Notes: generated by a model from the letters alone, not told the origin. Positions 1 to 6,884 are shown, numbered from the stretch's first letter. The stretch is 11,871 bases of DNA from an uncultured Ruminococcus sp. (GCA_947175005.1 CAMWLD010000036.1:1-11871), one strand, 5' to 3'. Program-made: numbers and translations.

Positions 1-5
1 GGCAA

Positions 6-60
6 GAAGCAAGAGGCAAGAAATAAAATTCTCTTAGTGCACAGCTTTTTGCTTTATAAT
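6..60 (+). repeat. Degenerate copy of the AGGCAAG-type intergenic element
   Basis: Positions 6-21 read GAAGCAAGAGGCAAGA, identical to the left part of the element at 9032-9047. After about 20 unrelated nt comes a right part, CAGCTTTTTGCTTTA near 42-56, resembling CAGCTTGCTTTA in the copy ending near 9080. The layout (heptamer array, short spacer, CAGCTT...GCTTTA) is therefore shared, although the middle has diverged. The heptamer array here reads GGCAAG, AAGCAAG, AGGCAAG. The copy may extend left beyond the window edge. Confidence 0.55.
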
Positions 61-166
61 CCGTATTACTGTTTTGATAATTTTATGAAATGCTTTTATT
101 TGTTAATAGCTTTTAGTTAGTAACTATTAGTTATTAACCTTATGTTTCTATTATAATCCGCATTAC
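54..166 (+). repeat. 16-bp direct repeat pair (54-69, 151-166)
   Basis: TTATAATCCGTATTAC at 54-69 recurs as TTATAATCCGCATTAC at 151-166 with a single mismatch, start to start 97 bp apart. Each contains TATAAT, but no convincing -35 box is seen at the right distance, so promoter function is not claimed. The DNA between is AT-rich and non-coding. The pair could be a relic of a local duplication or a binding-site pair. Confidence 0.45.
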
Positions 167-186
167 ACATTTTGTCAAGGGGATTT

Positions 187-216
187 TGCAAATTATTTTA
201 TTTTTGGCAATTTGCA
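187..216. repeat. 8-bp inverted repeat in the intergenic region
   Basis: TGCAAATT at 187-194 and its exact reverse complement AATTTGCA at 209-216 flank a 14-nt AT-rich spacer. There is no T-run after the second arm, so a rho-independent terminator is unlikely. It could be an operator or a chance palindrome in AT-rich DNA. It lies about 100 bp upstream of the predicted -35 box of the first gene. Confidence 0.35.
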
Positions 217-317
217 CAATTTACGGCATAAAGCTCCATAAGATATTATTAACATTTTCTATATCTTGAGCTTAACAAACATTAAAAAATTCTTATGTAA
301 TTTTAATTATTCCGCTA

Positions 318-346
318 TTGATTTTTTTGGAAAAATGTGATACAAT
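318..346 (+). promoter_or_regulatory. Sigma-A type promoter with extended -10
   Basis: TTGATT at 318-323 (consensus TTGACA) is followed by exactly 17 nt and then TACAAT at 341-346 (consensus TATAAT). A TG dinucleotide at 338-339 gives an extended -10 (TGATACAAT). It sits 37 bp upstream of the TTG start at 383, a normal leader length. It probably drives the 154-residue membrane protein and possibly the nfeD and qmcA genes behind it, since no terminator is visible between them. Confidence 0.75.
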
Positions 347-382
347 AGAAATGTAAACAGGAACTTAACGAGGTGAGCAGAC

Positions 383-847
383 TTGGATAATGAACTTACC
401 GTGCAGGAGAATAAAAAAGGGCGGATAAAATCCAAAGTAAAAAAGTTCATAATAATAACCGCAGCATTGATACTTCTGATACCCGCCATACTGTATTTCG
501 GCTTTATTATTTTAATGACAGCAGATACGCATTACTATATATTTACCGAGAAACGAACAGAACAAATGGAGGAGCGATTTCAAATTACGGTAACAGATGA
601 TGTAAAGCTTCTTCATTATGAGGACAGCAGCTTTTTGATTGCCGAGAACTGTACTTTGACGCTTGAAACCGAAGACTATGAAAAATTCATAAACAATAAT
701 ATTAATGCAGATATTGAAGAAGATCCCTACGATAACGCAAGTGAAAGAATCTTGCATTATAAGTATGTACATAGCAACAGGGAAGTCACAATCTCTCCCT
801 CAAAGCACAAAGGGAAGTATACTGTTACCATTCATTATTGGGCCTGA
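383..847 (+). CDS. Single-pass membrane protein of unknown function
   Basis: A 154-residue protein that I do not recognise. The start is TTG at 383, chosen because AGGTGAG at 371-377 lies 5 nt upstream and the frame is open from there; no ATG in this frame is better placed. Residues 1-21 are lysine-rich, residues 22-45 form one strong hydrophobic helix, and residues 46-154 are polar and mixed in charge. By the positive-inside rule this predicts a cytoplasmic N-terminus and a small extracytoplasmic domain containing one cysteine (C90). There is no lipobox and no cleavable-looking signal site. It has its own good promoter at 318-346. The codons are visibly more AT-rich than in the nfeD and qmcA genes, which may mean a different history. 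It ends 77 bp before nfeD, and a role with that pair is only a guess from adjacency. Confidence 0.8.
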   Translation: MDNELTVQENKKGRIKSKVKKFIIITAALILLIPAILYFGFIILMTADTHYYIFTEKRTEQMEERFQITVTDDVKLLHYEDSSFLIAENCTLTLETEDYEKFINNNINADIEEDPYDNASERILHYKYVHSNREVTISPSKHKGKYTVTIHYWA

Positions 848-924
848 TATCCGATACCGAGAAATTCCCTTTATTTATAAGCCTTATAAGCCAATATCCG
901 ACCTTTGAAAGGAGCGTGTTAAGT

Positions 925-1359
925 ATGATGACATTCATTTTCTGGCTGGTCATTCTTGTGGCGGGAGTGCTGATAGAAGCCTCCACCTTTGCGCTGGTTT
1001 CCATTTGGTTTGCAGTGGGAGCGCTGGCAGCGGGAATAGCGGCACTTTTGGGCGCACCTGTAGGCGTGCAGACCCTTATATTCTTAGTGGTGTCTGTGGC
1101 AATGCTTATAATTACCCGTCCCCTGCTTAAAAAGCTTATGCCCCAGGGCTACATACCCACCAACGGCGAGCTGGACATAGGCAAGGCGGCAGTGGTGATA
1201 GAAAAAATAAGCGCCGCCGCAGGCACGGGCAGAGTCCGCTTTGACGGCGTGGACTGGGGCGCGCGCACCGAAAACGGCGCAGTCATAGACGAGGGCAAAA
1301 CGGTCATTATCAAAGCCAAAGGCGCAGCATATGTGATCGTTGAAGAAATGCAGCAATGA
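925..1359 (+). CDS. Short NfeD family membrane protein
   Basis: A 144-residue NfeD-type protein. Hydrophobic segments at about 4-22, 24-43 and 47-65 anchor it in the membrane, and the C-terminal part (about 83-144) matches the NfeD OB-fold domain, with the typical pattern G-R-V-R-x-D-G-V-D-W-x-A-R at 102-114. Short NfeD proteins of this kind (compare E. coli YbbJ) work with an SPFH/stomatin partner, and one follows here. Start ATG 925 (or 928 just after it) is chosen because AAAGGAG ends at 914, 10 nt upstream. The frame stays open further back to 838, but that overlaps the preceding gene and has no ribosome site. The 54-bp gap to the SPFH gene contains no clear terminator, so the two are probably co-transcribed. 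The precise biochemical role is not settled for the family; membrane-domain organisation or quality control is usual. Confidence 0.88.
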   Translation: MMTFIFWLVILVAGVLIEASTFALVSIWFAVGALAAGIAALLGAPVGVQTLIFLVVSVAMLIITRPLLKKLMPQGYIPTNGELDIGKAAVVIEKISAAAGTGRVRFDGVDWGARTENGAVIDEGKTVIIKAKGAAYVIVEEMQQ

Positions 1360-1413
1360 TCTGCAAAGCAGCGCATATCAATCTATAATTTTTTTACAAA
1401 GGAGAAATTTACC

Positions 1414-2376
1414 ATGGGTGCAGGAGTAGCAATAATCATTATCATTTTAGCGGTCATTTTCATTTCGGGGATAAAGATCGTCCCCCAGGCGCAGGTCTAT
1501 GTAGTGGAGCGATTGGGCGCATTCAGAGGCGCGCTGTATACAGGGCCTCACTATGTTATCCCCATTTTTGACAAGGTGGTAAAGAGGGTCTCCATTAAGG
1601 AGCAAGTGGTGGACTTTAAGCCCCAGCCCGTTATTACAAAGGATAACGTTACCATGCAGATAGACACGGTAGTGTTCTTCACCGTTACCGACGCAAAGCT
1701 TTACACCTACGGCGTAGAACGCCCCTTGTCGGCTATAGAGAACCTTTCCGCAACTACCCTGCGTAACATTATCGGTGAAATGGAGCTTGACGCCACACTT
1801 ACCTCCCGTGACATTATCAACACCAAGATAACCGCCATTCTCGACCAGGCGACCGACCGCTGGGGTATCAAGGTAAACCGTGTGGAGCTTAAAAATATCC
1901 TGCCTCCCAGAGAGATCCAGGACGCCATGGAAAAGCAGATGAAGGCAGAGCGTGAGCGCCGTGAAAAGATACTCCAGGCGGAGGGTGAAAAGAAGTCCCA
2001 GATACTTGTGGCAGAGGGTGAAAAGGAGTCTAAGATACTCCGCGCCGAGGCGGAAAAGCAGGCGGCTATTTTGCAGGCGGAGGCAGAAAAGCAGGCTATG
2101 ATACTTCGTGCGGACGCTGTAAGGCAGCAGAAGATACTGGAGGCAGAGGGTGAAGCCGAGTCTATCAGAAACGTACAGCAAGCCCTTGCGGACACTATCA
2201 AGCAGCTCAACGAGGCAAACCCCTCCCAGAGCGTTATCGCCATAAAGAGCCTTGAAGCATTCGGCAAGGCCGCCGACGGCAAGGCAACAAAGATAATCAT
2301 TCCCTCGGAGATACAGGGTCTGGCGGGGCTGGCAGCTTCCCTTAAAGAGATAGCGATCGAAGATAAGAAGAATTAA
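1414..2376 (+). CDS. qmcA: SPFH/Band 7 (stomatin-like) membrane protein, QmcA type
   Basis: A 320-residue SPFH protein. Residues 5-21 are one N-terminal membrane helix, followed by the SPFH/Band 7 domain (about 22-185) with KIVPQAQVYVVERLG, the segment QVVDFKPQPVITKDN and GIKVNRVELKNILPP, all close to E. coli QmcA as I recall it. Residues 186-251 form a coiled-coil of six consecutive 11-residue repeats beginning I-L-x-A-E/D. The last 70 residues include a Gly/Ala-rich hydrophobic stretch (about 295-312), typical of the oligomerisation tail. Such proteins assemble into large ring or cage complexes in the membrane and pair with NfeD, encoded just upstream. Start ATG 1414 has AAAGGAG ending 9 nt before it. 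The gene is followed 8 nt after its stop by a strong hairpin. Confidence 0.93.
   Translation: MGAGVAIIIIILAVIFISGIKIVPQAQVYVVERLGAFRGALYTGPHYVIPIFDKVVKRVSIKEQVVDFKPQPVITKDNVTMQIDTVVFFTVTDAKLYTYGVERPLSAIENLSATTLRNIIGEMELDATLTSRDIINTKITAILDQATDRWGIKVNRVELKNILPPREIQDAMEKQMKAERERREKILQAEGEKKSQILVAEGEKESKILRAEAEKQAAILQAEAEKQAMILRADAVRQQKILEAEGEAESIRNVQQALADTIKQLNEANPSQSVIAIKSLEAFGKAADGKATKIIIPSEIQGLAGLAASLKEIAIEDKKN
1969..2166 (+). repeat. Six in-frame 33-bp repeats encoding 11-residue coiled-coil units
   Basis: Within the SPFH gene, residues 186-251 divide exactly into six units: ILQAEGEKKSQ, ILVAEGEKESK, ILRAEAEKQAA, ILQAEAEKQAM, ILRADAVRQQK and ILEAEGEAESI. Each is 33 bp, and the DNA repeats the pattern AA(A/G)-AT(A/T)-CT imperfectly. 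A hendecad period predicts a nearly straight, slightly right-handed coiled-coil. The repeat is also known in other QmcA-like proteins, so the type is ordinary; the regular count of six is what can be compared between strains. Confidence 0.85.
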
Positions 2377-2384
2377 CAATCGCT

Positions 2385-2423
2385 GCCCGGCATAAATGCC
2401 CAACTTTTATGCCGGGCGGCTTT
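2385..2423 (+). terminator. Hairpin terminator after the SPFH gene
   Basis: GCCCGGCATAAA (2385-2396) pairs perfectly with TTTATGCCGGGC (2406-2417) across a 9-nt loop, a 12-bp stem. It starts 8 nt after the SPFH stop codon. The 3' tail is GGCTTTAC, so the T-run is short and delayed; termination may be partial. It separates the nfeD-qmcA unit from nadE. Confidence 0.65.
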
Positions 2424-2452
2424 ACATTATTAGCCTATGGATGTGATAATAA

Positions 2453-4441
2453 GTGAATGATGGATTTATAAGAACGGCAGCAGCGACAATTCCCGTAAAA
2501 GTCGCCGATTGCGAGTACAACGCCGACAGGATAATCGAAGCGGTAAAGGAAGCGGACGGCAAGGGCTGTTCGCTGTTGGTGTTTCCCGAGCTTTGCATAA
2601 CGGGCTACACCTGCGGTGACCTGTTTTTGTCAAAGCGTTTGCAGGAGGGGGCGTTAAATGCCCTTTTCCGCATATTGAAGGAGACCGCCGACACAAAGAC
2701 CGTATTTGTTGCGGGACTGCCCATAGCCCTTGAGGGAAAGCTCTATAACTGCGCCGCCGTCTGCCTCGGGGGAGATATTTACGGGATAGTCCCCAAAACC
2801 AATATCCCGAATTATTCGGAATTTTACGAAGCAAGATACTTTGCCCCTTACACCGACGCAGAGCTTAGTTATCGGTATATTTCCCTTTCGGGATATCCTC
2901 ACCCCTCGGATGACAACTCGGAGGACGAATGCATGGCGGAGATACTGTTCGGCAGAATATTTTTTCAGTGTGGAAATTACCCCCTCTTCACCTTTGCCGT
3001 GGAAATATGCGAGGATCTCTGGGTGACTTCTCCCCCCTCGGTAAAATACGCCGAGGGCGGCGCACTCATAATCTGCAATCTCTCCGCTTCGGACGAGGTG
3101 ATCGGCAAAAAGGAATACCGCAAAAAGCTCTGCGATATGCAAAGCGCCAAACTTGTCTGCGGCTATATCTACGCCGACTGCGGTCTTGGGGAATCAACAC
3201 AGGATATGGTCTTTTCGGGGCACAGCATGATATATGAAAACGGCGCACTGATAAGTGAAGCCGCTCCCTTTTCGGGCAGCTTTGACAAGCACACAATTAT
3301 TTACGCCGATATTGATCTGGAAAAGCTTTCGGGCGAGCGTATCAAAATGAACACCTTCCCCGGCGGTGCGCCGAATTTTGGTTCACCGAATTTTAAGAGA
3401 ACCATTGCCGCTTTGCAAAACTTTAAAATAACGCCGCCGAGCTTTGAACCGAACAGATATTTCCCCAAAATGCCCTTTGTTCCCGCAAATAAAAGCGAGC
3501 GTGACGACCGCTGCCGTGAGATACTCACCATGCAGGCGGCAGGGCTTGCCACAAGGCTTCGGGCTATCGGCTGCAAAAAAAGCGTTATCGGGCTTTCGGG
3601 CGGACTGGATTCTACACTTGCCCTTATCGTTACCGTCCGTGCCTTTGATATGCTGGGACTGGACCGCAGCGGTATAATCGCCGTGACAATGCCCTGCTTC
3701 GGCACTACAAGCCGCACCAAGTCCAATGCGCTGATACTGGCGGAAAGCTACGGCGCACAGATACGTGAAATAAACATCAGCGAGACCGTCCGCAGCCATT
3801 TTGCGGATATAGGGCAAAGCGAGGACACCCACGACGTTACCTATGAAAACGCCCAGGCAAGGGAACGCACACAGGTCATTATGGACATTGCCAATCAGAT
3901 AGGCGGCATCGTCATAGGCACAGGCGACTTGTCCGAGCTTGCCCTCGGGTGGGCTACCTATAACGGCGACCATATGTCCATGTACGGCGTGAACGCCTCC
4001 GTGCCGAAAACCCTTGTGCGGCATTTGGTGGACTATGAGGCAAGACAGAGTGAAGAACGGCTGTCCGCTGTACTTCGGGATATTCTCGATACCCCCGTAT
4101 CCCCCGAGCTGCTTCCTCCCGACAAAAACGGCGAAATAGCGCAGAAAACCGAGGACCTTGTAGGACCTTACGAGCTGCACGACTTTTTCCTTTACTACAC
4201 CGTTCGCTTTGGCTTTACGCCGAAAAAGATACTGCGCATTGCTAAGATCGCCTTTAAAAACGACTACTCCGACGACATCATAGAAAAGTGGCTGAGAGTA
4301 TTCATCAAGCGGTTTTTCTCCCAGCAGTTCAAGCGTTCCTGTCTGCCCGACGGGCCTAAAGTGGGCAGTGTGACCCTTTCTCCACGCGGGGACTGGCGTA
4401 TGCCCTCGGACGCTTCGGCTAATCTGTGGCTGGATTTTTGA
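2453..4441 (+). CDS. nadE: Glutamine-dependent NAD+ synthetase
   Basis: A 662-residue two-domain enzyme that makes NAD+ from nicotinate adenine dinucleotide (NaAD), ATP and glutamine (EC 6.3.5.1), the last step of NAD synthesis in the cytoplasm. Residues 1-320 are a carbon-nitrogen hydrolase (glutaminase) domain with the Glu-Lys-Cys triad visible as E46 (VFPEL), K115 (VPKTN) and C186 (EICEDLW). Residues about 350-662 are the NAD synthetase domain with the ATP-pyrophosphatase loop SGGLDS at 382-387, and IGTGDLSELALGW and KVGSVTLSPRGDWRMPSD later on. Length and order are normal for the family, and no key residue is missing. The start is GTG 2453, chosen because the family's N-terminal pattern begins there; the ribosome site (GGATG, 9 nt upstream) is weak, suggesting modest translation. 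The next gene follows after 33 bp. Confidence 0.96.
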   Translation: MNDGFIRTAAATIPVKVADCEYNADRIIEAVKEADGKGCSLLVFPELCITGYTCGDLFLSKRLQEGALNALFRILKETADTKTVFVAGLPIALEGKLYNCAAVCLGGDIYGIVPKTNIPNYSEFYEARYFAPYTDAELSYRYISLSGYPHPSDDNSEDECMAEILFGRIFFQCGNYPLFTFAVEICEDLWVTSPPSVKYAEGGALIICNLSASDEVIGKKEYRKKLCDMQSAKLVCGYIYADCGLGESTQDMVFSGHSMIYENGALISEAAPFSGSFDKHTIIYADIDLEKLSGERIKMNTFPGGAPNFGSPNFKRTIAALQNFKITPPSFEPNRYFPKMPFVPANKSERDDRCREILTMQAAGLATRLRAIGCKKSVIGLSGGLDSTLALIVTVRAFDMLGLDRSGIIAVTMPCFGTTSRTKSNALILAESYGAQIREINISETVRSHFADIGQSEDTHDVTYENAQARERTQVIMDIANQIGGIVIGTGDLSELALGWATYNGDHMSMYGVNASVPKTLVRHLVDYEARQSEERLSAVLRDILDTPVSPELLPPDKNGEIAQKTEDLVGPYELHDFFLYYTVRFGFTPKKILRIAKIAFKNDYSDDIIEKWLRVFIKRFFSQQFKRSCLPDGPKVGSVTLSPRGDWRMPSDASANLWLDF

Positions 4442-4474
4442 TAAATTACCCCAAAACCTAAGGAGCATAAAGGA

Positions 4475-5668
4475 ATGAAGAAAATGAACATTTCAAAGAT
4501 ACTCGCCTTTTTACTATCCGTCACCGCAGCCCTTACAGCCTGTGATCTTCCAACGGAAAATACAGAGGACAATGTCACGGAAAACGTCACCGAACCCCTT
4601 TTGCAGTCTGTAAAGCTTCCCGGAGAAATGCGCGACATTACATCTATGGAGCTGACAAGCGAAATGACTATCGGCTGGAATCTCGGCAACTGCCTTGACG
4701 TTTGCATTGCCGACCGCGACGGAGACGGCACGGTGAATGAATCCCCCGAAAACGGCGTGGTAGACGAGACCCTGTGGGGCAATGCAAAAGCGACCCCCGA
4801 GCTTTTTGACATTATGAAAAGCGAGGGAGTAAACGCCGTTCGTATCCCCGTTACCTGGCGTGACCACCTGGGAGAAGCCCCCGACTACAAAATAGACGAA
4901 GCATGGCTTGACCGCGTCAATGAAGTGGTGGACTACGCTATTTCCCGGGATATGTACGCCATTATCAATATCCACCACGACGGCGGCGACGACGCAAAAT
5001 TCGGCGCATGGGTAAGAAATGCCGCGAAGGATTATGACGGGTTCAACGAAAAATACACCGCCCTCTGGAATCAGATCTGCGAGCGGTTCAAGGACTATCC
5101 CGACAAGCTTATTTTTGAAAGCGCCAACGAAATAGGCTTTGACAATTTATCAAAGAATGAAGCATATGAGCTGCTGAATAAAATAAACAGCCGCTTTGTG
5201 GAAATAGTGCGCGGCAGCGGCGGCAATAACGATAGACGGCACTTGCTAATAGCAGGCTACTGGACAGACATAGCCGAAACCTGCGACAGCCGCTTTGTAC
5301 TGCCCGACGACCCCGCAGGGCGGCTTATCGTCTCCGTCCATTATTATACGCCATGGCAGTTCTGCATTACGGGCGATATAAAAACCTGGGGGAGCGAGGG
5401 TGATATAGCGGAGCTTGACAATAAAATGGCGCTGCTTAAAAGAAATTTCATTGACAAGGGCATTCCCGTACTTATCGGCGAATACGGCTTTGCGGGAACA
5501 ACATCTCCCCAAAGTCAGATAAAATTTTCGGCGGCAGTGACAAAGACCTGCCATGATATGGGCATTCCCTGCTTTTTGTGGGACGACGGCGGAATAATCA
5601 ACCGTGAAAACTTCCTTTGGCGCAATCCCGATTTAATGGCGGGAATAAGGAAAAGCATTGAAGAGTAA
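4475..5668 (+). CDS. Lipoprotein GH5 glycoside hydrolase (endoglucanase-like)
   Basis: A 397-residue secreted enzyme, predicted to be lipid-anchored on the cell surface. Residues 1-22 are a lipoprotein signal with lipobox L20-T21-A22-C23. Residues 24-45 are an acidic linker, and 55-397 a glycoside hydrolase family 5 barrel. Visible landmarks are GWNLGN (67-72), RIPVTW (123-128), INIHHDG (164-170), the acid/base Glu E219 in SANEIG, HYYTPW (289-294), the nucleophile Glu E336 in IGEYG, and FLWDDGG (367-373). Beta-1,4-glucan or a related glucan/mannan is the likely substrate; parts resemble GH5_4, but the subfamily is uncertain. There is no dockerin or carbohydrate-binding module. Odd points are NEI where many family members have NEP, and an EF-hand-like DxDxDG loop at 80-85. 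Start ATG 4475 has AGGAG 9 nt upstream. It is probably co-transcribed with nadE, and a terminator follows at once. Confidence 0.92.
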   Translation: MKKMNISKILAFLLSVTAALTACDLPTENTEDNVTENVTEPLLQSVKLPGEMRDITSMELTSEMTIGWNLGNCLDVCIADRDGDGTVNESPENGVVDETLWGNAKATPELFDIMKSEGVNAVRIPVTWRDHLGEAPDYKIDEAWLDRVNEVVDYAISRDMYAIINIHHDGGDDAKFGAWVRNAAKDYDGFNEKYTALWNQICERFKDYPDKLIFESANEIGFDNLSKNEAYELLNKINSRFVEIVRGSGGNNDRRHLLIAGYWTDIAETCDSRFVLPDDPAGRLIVSVHYYTPWQFCITGDIKTWGSEGDIAELDNKMALLKRNFIDKGIPVLIGEYGFAGTTSPQSQIKFSAAVTKTCHDMGIPCFLWDDGGIINRENFLWRNPDLMAGIRKSIEE

Positions 5669-5671
5669 ACC

Positions 5672-5710
5672 AAGAGGCAAGATGAACAAAATCATCTTGC
5701 CTCTTATTTT
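5672..5710. terminator. 14-bp perfect hairpin between convergent genes, built on the repeat motif
   Basis: AAGAGGCAAGATGA (5672-5685) pairs without mismatch to TCATCTTGCCTCTT (5692-5705) across a 6-nt loop (ACAAAA). It begins 3 nt after the GH5 stop codon, and T-rich ATTTTC follows on the plus strand. It also lies 28 bp beyond the end of the oppositely oriented pheA, so it can serve both directions, though the T-run on the minus side is poor. The left arm contains AAGAGGCAAGA, the core of the intergenic repeat seen at 6-21, 8904-8915 and 9038-9047. Confidence 0.8.
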
Positions 5711-5732
5711 CGTGATTCGGTACGGCTACCCG

Positions 5733-6854
5733 TCAGTAAATTTCTTTAAAGTTCCCCAAGAACTTAAAATAGCTCATGCTGCTTTGCAGATCGTCAATAA
5801 ACGCCGCCACCTTGCGGTTATTGCACGACCCCTCGAAATCCAGGAACAAAAGCGCCTCAAAATCCTTTCCCGCAAGAGTCCTGTTGGCGATCTTTTTAAG
5901 GTTAAGCCCGTTCACCGCAAACTTAGTCAGAGTGCGGTACAGCCCCGCAGGTGTATGGGGAACACGGAAAGCCACGGAAACCGTGTCAGCGTCCTCGGGA
6001 GCGCAGAAATTTTTTGAAAAACAAATAAACCGCGTAAAATTCGGATAAACGTCCGCAGCGTGCTCCTCCACTATCTTCAAGCCGTTCATTTCGGCGCACC
6101 GCTTTGAGCAAATGCAGCCAATGGCAGGGTCTGTGCTGTCCCGCACCATTTCCGCAGCCAAAGCCGTGTTTGCATATTCCACGCCGCTTAAATTTTTCGC
6201 TTTCAGAAATGACGAGCACTGTGCAAGAGCCTCCTTTTTGGAGAATACCCTCGTTACCCCCTCGGGGTCAACGTCCTGCCTTACCGCAAAGCAGTGAGTG
6301 ATCTCCACACGAACTATGCTCGTTATGTAAAAATCATGGCTGCTCATAAGGTTGTAGGTTTCCTCCACCGAACCGACAGTGGAGTTTTCCAGCGGCAGAA
6401 TGCCAAAATCCGCCCTGCCGCTTTCCACCAAGCCCACAACGTCCTTAAAATAATTCATAAAGCGAATAGGCTTATTTTCCCCGAAAAGCTTTATGCAGGC
6501 GCTCTCCGCATACGCCCCGCTCGTGCCCTGGCAGGCAATGACCACCGCCTTGTCGGGGTCGAAAACCGCAGGAGCAGAATAGTCCTTTTCCCTTGTCAGC
6601 TCCTCCGACTGAAGGCATTTGCTTATGTCCATTATTTCCGTAAACAAAACCGCCGAGGCCTCCGCCATATCCTCAGGGGCATTTGCCCTGATACGGTTTA
6701 TTACCTCCTGCTCCCTGTCCGCCTGAATAATAGGCAGACCGTGAGCCTTTTTGTATGCCGCAACGTCCCTGCAAAGCTCCATTCTCCGCAGAAAAAGCTT
6801 TTGCAGATCGCTGTCAATGGCGTTTATCTCCTTGCGTATATCCTGTAAATCCAT
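5733..6854 (-). CDS. pheA: Bifunctional chorismate mutase / prephenate dehydratase (P-protein)
   Basis: A 373-residue cytoplasmic enzyme converting chorismate to prephenate and then phenylpyruvate, the committed branch to phenylalanine. Residues 1-85 are an AroQ-type chorismate mutase helix bundle with R7, R29, K36, R47, E48 and Q82 in the expected places. Residues about 103-282 are prephenate dehydratase with GILPLENSTVG (151-161), EALAQC (208-213) and the catalytic TRF (274-276). Residues about 291-373 are an ACT regulatory domain. Length is normal. The ACT domain departs from the usual phenylalanine-binding signatures: GALV reads AGLY (303-306) and ESRP reads ANRT (323-326), so feedback control may differ. 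Start ATG 6854 has AGAGGTG 4 nt upstream on the minus strand. It lies 30 bp behind the topoisomerase gene with no terminator between, so co-transcription is likely. Confidence 0.95.
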   Translation of the reverse strand: MDLQDIRKEINAIDSDLQKLFLRRMELCRDVAAYKKAHGLPIIQADREQEVINRIRANAPEDMAEASAVLFTEIMDISKCLQSEELTREKDYSAPAVFDPDKAVVIACQGTSGAYAESACIKLFGENKPIRFMNYFKDVVGLVESGRADFGILPLENSTVGSVEETYNLMSSHDFYITSIVRVEITHCFAVRQDVDPEGVTRVFSKKEALAQCSSFLKAKNLSGVEYANTALAAEMVRDSTDPAIGCICSKRCAEMNGLKIVEEHAADVYPNFTRFICFSKNFCAPEDADTVSVAFRVPHTPAGLYRTLTKFAVNGLNLKKIANRTLAGKDFEALLFLDFEGSCNNRKVAAFIDDLQSSMSYFKFLGNFKEIY

Positions 6855-6884
6855 ACTTCACCTCTAAAAATAATTATCGAAAAG

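Larger units (their letters stand above)
1..317. other. AT-rich intergenic region without a gene
   Basis: No credible coding frame is seen here. The stretch is clearly richer in A+T than the genes to its right. It holds a degenerate copy of the AGGCAAG-type intergenic element (about 6-60), a 16-bp direct repeat with one mismatch (54-69 and 151-166), an 8-bp inverted repeat (187-194 and 209-216, TGCAAATT and AATTTGCA with a 14-nt spacer), and a loose palindrome around 101-139 made of GTTAATA and TATTAAC. None is an obvious terminator, because no run of T follows a GC-rich stem. The gene upstream of the window is not visible, so whether this is a promoter region, a 3' region or both cannot be told. 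Confidence 0.7.

Noticed and set aside
172..200. Promoter TTGTCA with 17-nt spacer in the left intergenic region
   Set aside because: The matching -10 would be ATTTTA, a poor fit, and the promoter at 318-346 is far better.
838..924. Longer NfeD starting at ATG 838
   Set aside because: It overlaps the stop of the preceding gene, has no ribosome site and adds residues absent from NfeD proteins; AAAGGAG before 925 decides the start.
1447..2403. 318-residue open frame on the minus strand opposite the SPFH gene
   Set aside because: Its composition (Leu/Gly/Tyr-rich with repeated L-F/L-L patterns) is the antisense of the repeat-rich coiled-coil; the plus frame is a recognisable family.
3383..4468. 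361-residue open frame on the minus strand opposite nadE
   Set aside because: It mirrors a conserved NAD synthetase domain, has no ribosome site and no family motif.
4712..4750. Dockerin module in the GH5 enzyme
   Set aside because: Only one DxDxDG loop is present, it lies inside the catalytic barrel and there is no second repeat or linker, so cellulosome attachment is not supported.
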